A stretch of DNA of 11,777 nucleotides from Bacteroidales bacterium. Its GTDB lineage: Bacteria > Bacteroidota > Bacteroidia > Bacteroidales > UBA7960. The stretch's first letter is position 1; each line of letters begins with the position of its first letter. The stretch lies in NCBI GenBank assembly GCA_007132865.1, contig SLNU01000042.1, positions 1 through 11,777 on the forward strand. Direction: 5' to 3'. The notes under the pieces are model-generated. The model did no database searches. It was not told where the DNA came from and saw nothing but the letters and a program-made list of their open reading frames with translations. Shown here one piece after another: positions 7,721 to 11,777 of this stretch. Both the position numbers and the translations under genes were made by a program.

Positions 7721-7725
7721 AAAAT

Positions 7726-8694
7726 ATGGGTAGAGAAAAATATCTGTTTAACACCAAATCCCTTACCGTTGAGAAAGTCAGGGTAACCCTTTGGGACAAA
7801 GTAAAGGTACTCTTGCGGATCATTTTGGCCGGAATGGTTTTTTCGGTCATCGTACTGGCCATCGGCTATACTTTTTTTGACTCCCCCAAAGAGAAGGTGC
7901 TCAGACGGGAAATAGCACAATACAAGCTGCAATACCAGATCCTGAACGACCGCATGGATATCCTTTCCTCGGTTTTGGCAGACATACAGGAACGTGACGA
8001 CCACATATACCGGGTGGTTTTTGAAGCCGAGCCCGTCTCCCGCAGCGTGCGCGAGGGTGCGTTCGGCGGTACCGACCGCTATGCCGAGTTTTCCGGATAT
8101 CAAAGCGCACAGCTGATTTCATCGACCATGCAGCGTTTTGACATGCTTGCCCGCCAGACCTACATTCAGTCAAGGTCGTACGACGAAGTGTTTGACATGG
8201 CCCGGAACAAATCCGACATGCTGGCCTCCATACCGGCCATCGTACCGATAGCAAGGGGTTCACAACGCCTGGTTTCCGGGTTCGGATACCGCATCCACCC
8301 CATTTACAAAACAATGCGCATGCATACCGGCGTGGACTTCCTGGCCCCTATGGATACTCCGATCTACGCCACCGGAAACGGAACGGTCGTTTCGGCAGAA
8401 AGAAACAGCCACGGCTACGGCCGCATGGTGGTGATTGACCACGGCTATGGGTACCAGACGCTTTACGCCCACTTAAACCAGATCAAGGTGCGGCCAGGGC
8501 AGCAAGTGACCCGGGGCGAGGTAATCGGACTGGTTGGCAATACCGGTGTCTCCACGGCCCCCCATCTGCATTACGAAGTGATCCGAAACAACAGGAAGGT
8601 AAACCCGGTGAACTATTTCTACAATGACCTTACTCCGGAAGAGTTTGAATACATTATCGAAGTGGCATCGCGGGTGAACCAAAGCCTTTCCTGA
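7726..8694 (+). CDS. Membrane-anchored M23/LytM-family peptidoglycan endopeptidase
   Basis: This 322-residue protein has a short cytoplasmic N-terminus, one membrane helix (about residues 28-50), a predicted coiled-coil stretch (about 55-92) and a C-terminal M23 domain (about 183-298). All five LytM catalytic positions are visible: zinc ligands H200 and D204 (HTGVDF), catalytic H249 (LYAHL), and H280 and ligand H282 (HLHYEV). It is therefore probably an active periplasmic endopeptidase that cuts peptide cross-links, and not a degenerate activator. I chose ATG 7726 because MGREKYLFN resembles the usual N-terminus of this Bacteroidota family. An in-frame extension to TTG 7612 reads as Pro/Gly-rich leader sequence unlike protein. 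Its stop overlaps the MerR start by one base (TGATG). Confidence 0.93.
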   Translation: MGREKYLFNTKSLTVEKVRVTLWDKVKVLLRIILAGMVFSVIVLAIGYTFFDSPKEKVLRREIAQYKLQYQILNDRMDILSSVLADIQERDDHIYRVVFEAEPVSRSVREGAFGGTDRYAEFSGYQSAQLISSTMQRFDMLARQTYIQSRSYDEVFDMARNKSDMLASIPAIVPIARGSQRLVSGFGYRIHPIYKTMRMHTGVDFLAPMDTPIYATGNGTVVSAERNSHGYGRMVVIDHGYGYQTLYAHLNQIKVRPGQQVTRGEVIGLVGNTGVSTAPHLHYEVIRNNRKVNPVNYFYNDLTPEEFEYIIEVASRVNQSLS

Positions 8695-9029
8695 TGGACA
8701 AGCCCGTCATACCACCAGAACGCATTTATTATACAATAGGCGAAGTGGCCGGCATGTTCCGGGTCAACACTTCGCTTATTCGTTTCTGGGAAAAAGAATT
8801 CGACATCATCCGACCCCATAAGAACAAGAAAGGCAACCGCCTTTTCACCCCGAAAGATGTGGATAACTTTCACCTGATTTACCACCTTGTAAAAGAGCGG
8901 GGCTATACCCTGCAAGGGGCCCGCACAAAACTGAAGGAGAACCCGGAGAAGCTTGCCAGGGATTTTGAACTGGTAAAGACCCTCGACAAGATGAAGACCT
9001 TTTTGGAGACATTAAAAAAGAAGTTGTAA
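8694..9029 (+). CDS. Small MerR-family transcriptional regulator
   Basis: This 111-residue protein has a winged-helix MerR DNA-binding domain. Residues about 13-36 (IGEVAGMF ... IRFWEKEF) form the helix-turn-helix, GNRLFTPKDVDNF (about 47-59) the wing and second helix pair, and the Lys-rich C-terminus (about 75-111) the dimerisation helix. There is no effector-binding domain and no cysteine ligand, so it should not be read as a metal sensor. Its ATG overlaps the TGA of the peptidase gene, indicating translational coupling. Targets are unknown; the dyad-rich leader of its own operon is a possible site (inference). Confidence 0.9.
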   Translation: MDKPVIPPERIYYTIGEVAGMFRVNTSLIRFWEKEFDIIRPHKNKKGNRLFTPKDVDNFHLIYHLVKERGYTLQGARTKLKENPEKLARDFELVKTLDKMKTFLETLKKKL

Positions 9030-9036
9030 ACCAAAA

Positions 9037-9047
9037 AAAAAGGAGCA
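9037..9047 (+). promoter_or_regulatory. A-tract and AGGAG before the MFS start
   Basis: A run of A residues is followed by GGAG, so that an AGGAG (9041-9045) lies only 2 nt before the ATG at 9048. That spacing is too short for normal Shine-Dalgarno pairing. The A-rich tract is more in keeping with Bacteroidota translation initiation. No better downstream start exists before the first membrane helix. Confidence 0.35.
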
Positions 9048-10454
9048 ATGGTCGAAACCATCAAGAAGAAAATCAACGACAACCCGGCAACCAGGTGGGG
9101 AGTAATGCTGCTGGTGAGCTTAACCATGGCCACCAATTATTATTTCTATGACGCCCTGTCTCCCTTGAAGTTTTTAATGGAGCAGGAGCTGGGCTTCAGC
9201 TCGGCAGACTATGGTTTTTTCACGGCAGCCTATTCAATACCGAATGTGTTCCTTCTGATGGCCGTGGTTGGCGGGATCATTCTTGACAAGATCGGCATCC
9301 GGATTACCGGTTTCACCTTCATATTTATTCAGTTCCTTGGTGCCATCGTCACGGCATACGGGGCATCGCCCTATTTCAATGAAGGCGGTTTCGGCTATGA
9401 ATTCATGGCCTCTTTCTGGACGAACTATTCTCCCGCACTGAAAATGACCTCCCTGGGCTTCTTTTTATTCGGACTCGGGGCGGAGACCAGCATTGTGGTG
9501 ATCTCCAAGGTAATCGTCAAATGGTTCAAGGGCAAGGAGATTGCGCTTGCCCTCGGATTGAATATCGCCATTGCCCGCCTGGGCATGGGTGCCGCCATGA
9601 TCCTCTCCCCCCGCCTGATCATTGACAGTGCCGCCACCCTGCCGTTATGGAACAACTGGACTGCCCCAATCTGGTTTGGCGCTTTGCTTTTGGGAATCGG
9701 ATTGCTGGCCTTCCTGGTCTATATGATCTGGGATATCCGCTTCGACCGACAGGTCAAGGAGCGGGCAGAGGCCGACCCGACCGAGGAATTCCGGCTCAGC
9801 GACCTTGGAAAACTGCTTACAAACAGGAGTTTTATTGTCATCTCCATGCTTTGTGTCACCTTCTATTCGGCCGTGTTTCCATTCATGAAATACGCTCCTG
9901 ACCTGATGATTAACAAGTACGGCGTAAACCCGACACTGGCCGGGGATATCTCTTCCATCCTTCCGTTCGGGACCCTGCTGTTTACCCCTATATTTGCCTG
10001 GATATGCGACTACCGGGGCAAGTCCGCCTCCCTGATGATCATTGGCAGCCTGCTGCTCGTAATTGTGCACCTGACCTTCGCAGGAACCAACATCACTCCG
10101 TTCATCCCGATGTTTGTCCTCGGTGTCGCCTTTTCCCTGGTGCCTGCCGCCATGTGGCCGGCCGTTGCAAAGATTGTGGAGACCAACAAGATCGGTACGG
10201 CCTATGGGGTGATGTTCACCATACAGGCATTCGGACTGATGGTCTTCCCCTGGTTGATTGGCGTGATATTGGATTATTCCAATCCGGGCGTAGCGGAAAC
10301 AATCTCCGCAGGCGGGACGGCGGTGTACAACTACACCATGCCGCTGCTGATGATGGCTGCGCTGGGGGTAGTCGGACTGATCTTCGCGTTTATTCTCAGG
10401 CATGATGACAAAACTTCCGGTTACGGATTGGAACTTCCCAATAAAATGGATTGA
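9048..10454 (+). CDS. Major facilitator superfamily transporter (MFSD1-like)
   Basis: This 468-residue inner-membrane protein has about 12 hydrophobic helices. A motif A-like loop, GGIILDKIGIR (about 74-84), follows helix 2. A central charged cytoplasmic loop (about 228-258, DIRFDRQVKERAEADP) splits it into two six-helix halves. The segment FGLGAETSIVVISKVIVKWF followed by KGKE and LGLNIAIARLG is reminiscent of the MFSD1 group, whose animal member exports dipeptides from lysosomes. Peptide transport here is only an inference from that resemblance. The gene follows the MerR gene by 18 nt on the same strand and may share its transcript. A role in taking up products of the nearby peptidase is conceivable but unproven. 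Confidence 0.88.
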   Translation: MVETIKKKINDNPATRWGVMLLVSLTMATNYYFYDALSPLKFLMEQELGFSSADYGFFTAAYSIPNVFLLMAVVGGIILDKIGIRITGFTFIFIQFLGAIVTAYGASPYFNEGGFGYEFMASFWTNYSPALKMTSLGFFLFGLGAETSIVVISKVIVKWFKGKEIALALGLNIAIARLGMGAAMILSPRLIIDSAATLPLWNNWTAPIWFGALLLGIGLLAFLVYMIWDIRFDRQVKERAEADPTEEFRLSDLGKLLTNRSFIVISMLCVTFYSAVFPFMKYAPDLMINKYGVNPTLAGDISSILPFGTLLFTPIFAWICDYRGKSASLMIIGSLLLVIVHLTFAGTNITPFIPMFVLGVAFSLVPAAMWPAVAKIVETNKIGTAYGVMFTIQAFGLMVFPWLIGVILDYSNPGVAETISAGGTAVYNYTMPLLMMAALGVVGLIFAFILRHDDKTSGYGLELPNKMD

Positions 10455-10462
10455 TCCTTCGT

Positions 10463-10475
10463 TTTACCTGGTAAA
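10463..10475 (+). promoter_or_regulatory. Perfect short palindrome between the MFS and heptose epimerase genes
   Basis: TTTACC-T-GGTAAA has two perfect 6-bp arms around a single base, in the 32-nt gap between the MFS stop and the rfaD start. The arms are too close for a stable RNA hairpin, so an operator-like protein-binding site is more plausible. Chance cannot be excluded. Confidence 0.3.
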
Positions 10476-10486
10476 TTCCTGCACAC

Positions 10487-11452
10487 ATGATCGTCGTAAC
10501 CGGAGCCGCAGGCTTTATCGGAAGCTGTCTTGTCAACAAGCTCAACAACCAGGGCTTTAAGGACATTGTGGTGGTGGATAATTTTTCTGATCACCGGAAA
10601 AACCTTAACCTGGCCAACAAGACATTCCTGAAAAAACTGGACCGGGAACGCCTCTTTGCCTGGCTGGAAGAGAACCATAAACAGGTCCGTTTTGTATTCC
10701 ATATCGGGGCCCGGACAGACACCACAGAATTTGACAAGTCCGTGTTTGACCGCTTGAACCTGAACTACTCAAAAGATGTCTGGAAGGCATGCAGCCGCTT
10801 TGACCTCCCGCTGGTCTATGCCTCATCCGCCGCCACCTACGGTGCCGGGGAGCACGGCTACAGCGATGACCATGCCCTTGTGGAAAAACTAAAGCCCCTG
10901 AATCCTTACGGTGAAAGCAAGCATGAATTTGACAAGTGGGTCTTGGGCCAAGCTGAAAAGCCACCCTTCTGGGCCGGACTGAAGTTCTTCAATGTATTCG
11001 GACCCAATGAATACCACAAGGGGAGAATGGCTTCGGTGGTGTTTCATGCCTTTCAAAAAATAAGCGGATCAGGCTATATGGAACTGTTTCGCTCCCACCA
11101 CCCTGATTATCGGGACGGAGAACAGTTGCGGGATTTTATCTATGTAAAGGATGTGGTCAGGGTATGCATACACCTTATGCTTCACCCCCGGCATACCGGC
11201 ATTTTCAATTTAGGGACCGGCAAGGCCAGGACTTTTATCGACCTGGCAAAAGCCACCTTTGAAGCGCTCGGCAAAAAGTCAGACATCCGCTTCGTGGATA
11301 CCCCGGAAGACATACGGGACAAATACCAGTATTTCACCGAGGCGCACATGGAGAAACTGCGCACCGCCGGATATACGCGACCGTTTTTCACACTGGAAGA
11401 GGGCATACAGGACTATGTGCAGGGCTACCTGAAAAACACTGTATACTATTAG
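10487..11452 (+). CDS. rfaD: ADP-L-glycero-D-manno-heptose 6-epimerase
   Basis: This 321-residue short-chain dehydrogenase/epimerase inverts C6 of ADP-D-glycero-D-manno-heptose to give the L-glycero form used in the LPS inner core. The Rossmann loop TGAAGFIG sits at residues 5-12. The acidic residue D31 after strand 2 and the ARTDTTE segment (75-81) are typical of RfaD/HldD. YASSAATYG (111-119) supplies the serine region, and Y141/K145 in NPYGESK are the catalytic pair. FNVFGPNEYHKGRMASVVFH (168-187) and RDFIYVKDV (215-223) are also characteristic of the family. Length is close to that of E. coli HldD (about 310). It starts 32 nt after the MFS gene. Other heptose pathway genes are not in the window. 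Confidence 0.95.
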   Translation: MIVVTGAAGFIGSCLVNKLNNQGFKDIVVVDNFSDHRKNLNLANKTFLKKLDRERLFAWLEENHKQVRFVFHIGARTDTTEFDKSVFDRLNLNYSKDVWKACSRFDLPLVYASSAATYGAGEHGYSDDHALVEKLKPLNPYGESKHEFDKWVLGQAEKPPFWAGLKFFNVFGPNEYHKGRMASVVFHAFQKISGSGYMELFRSHHPDYRDGEQLRDFIYVKDVVRVCIHLMLHPRHTGIFNLGTGKARTFIDLAKATFEALGKKSDIRFVDTPEDIRDKYQYFTEAHMEKLRTAGYTRPFFTLEEGIQDYVQGYLKNTVYY

Positions 11453-11487
11453 GGAATCACTACTTCAGGGGCCCGGCTCAGGACGGA

Positions 11488-11777
11488 TCATTCCTCCCTG
11501 CCGAAATGGTGCTGGCTGGAGACCCCCAGCCGTTCCACATAGGCGATAAGCTCGGGGAAAAAGACGGCAAATTCCGCTGCAAAATCATCGTAGTGTTTCT
11601 TCAGGTCGTCTACGGCCTGCTCCATGCCTGAGTTGAAGGGCGTTCGCCGGGCCATGCCCTGAAGGTTGTTTTGCAGCTTGTCCATATGGGCGTAATTGAC
11701 AAGCCAGTTGGAGGCGATCATAAAGGGAAGTACGTTCCGGGCGCGTACCGGCAGCAGGAAATAGTTTTTCAGCAGGA
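11488..11777 (-). CDS. acpH: Acyl-carrier-protein phosphodiesterase, C-terminal part (gene cut by window end)
   Basis: The minus-strand frame is open to the window end, leaving the last 95 residues. The segment NWLVNYAHMDKLQNNLQGMA, followed by RR, then LKKHYDDFAAEF and FFPELIAYV, lines up from memory with the C-terminal half of E. coli AcpH ([20 protein letters not shown], then HYDALETRFWQFYP). AcpH removes 4'-phosphopantetheine from holo-ACP. The N-terminal metal-binding half (normally with MNFLAH, HR.ID and DH motifs) lies outside the window, so catalytic integrity cannot be judged. The ATG at 11721 is internal, not the real start. The gene converges on rfaD with 35 nt between stops, where I see no clear terminator. 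Confidence 0.82.
   Translation of the reverse strand, partial: LLKNYFLLPVRARNVLPFMIASNWLVNYAHMDKLQNNLQGMARRTPFNSGMEQAVDDLKKHYDDFAAEFAVFFPELIAYVERLGVSSQHHFGREE

Noticed and set aside
7612..7725. N-terminal extension of the M23 peptidase to a TTG start
   Set aside because: The added 38 residues are Pro/Gly-rich, overlap the promoter candidates and dyads, and are unlike the family N-terminus; ATG 7726 fits better.
9645..10403. 252-codon minus-strand frame opposite the MFS gene
   Set aside because: The translation is rich in His, Gln and Gly with no domain, typical of a frame opposite a membrane protein gene.
11453..11487. Bidirectional terminator between rfaD and acpH
   Set aside because: Apart from the short GGGCCC palindrome there is no stem of useful length and no T-run on either strand.

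Overview
The window looks like ordinary chromosome from a member of the Bacteroidota, probably Bacteroidales or a relative, with moderately GC-rich coding DNA. The reasons are: an alaS gene divergent from an M23 peptidase gene that is followed at once by a short MerR gene, an arrangement familiar in that phylum; little Shine-Dalgarno use, with A-rich tracts ahead of starts; and octamers matching the Bacteroidota -7 promoter consensus TAnnTTTG in the alaS/M23 gap. I see no tRNA, rRNA, CRISPR array, insertion sequence or phage gene.

Layout. 1-1953 (+): an aminosugar-type kinase cut by the window start, whose C-terminal half is a RapZ C-terminal domain, then 10 nt later a MurU-like nucleotidyltransferase. 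Together they resemble an AmgK-MurU cell-wall sugar salvage pair. 1983-4895 (+): an AddB-like PD-(D/E)XK nuclease with an Fe-S cysteine set but no Walker A motif in its helicase-like part. 4902-7529 (-): full-length alanyl-tRNA synthetase, convergent with the nuclease and only 6 nt away. 7530-7725: the only sizeable intergenic region, with divergent promoter candidates and several small dyads. 7726-9029 (+): a membrane-anchored M23/LytM peptidase overlapping a MerR-type regulator by one base. 9048-10454 (+): an MFS transporter resembling the MFSD1 group. 10487-11452 (+): ADP-heptose 6-epimerase (RfaD/HldD). 11488-11777 (-): the C-terminal half of an acyl-carrier-protein phosphodiesterase (AcpH), cut by the window end.

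Cell-envelope themes recur: sugar-1-phosphate activation for peptidoglycan, a peptidoglycan hydrolase, and the LPS-core heptose epimerase. They sit beside housekeeping functions (translation, recombination repair, ACP turnover). The most unusual element is the first gene. It joins an APH-fold sugar kinase to the domain that in enterobacterial RapZ senses glucosamine-6-phosphate, directly upstream of a nucleotidyltransferase. This suggests, as inference only, a salvage kinase with a built-in aminosugar-phosphate sensor. The nucleotidyltransferase also carries an in-frame 18-nt x 4 Pro/Ala/Glu repeat insertion.
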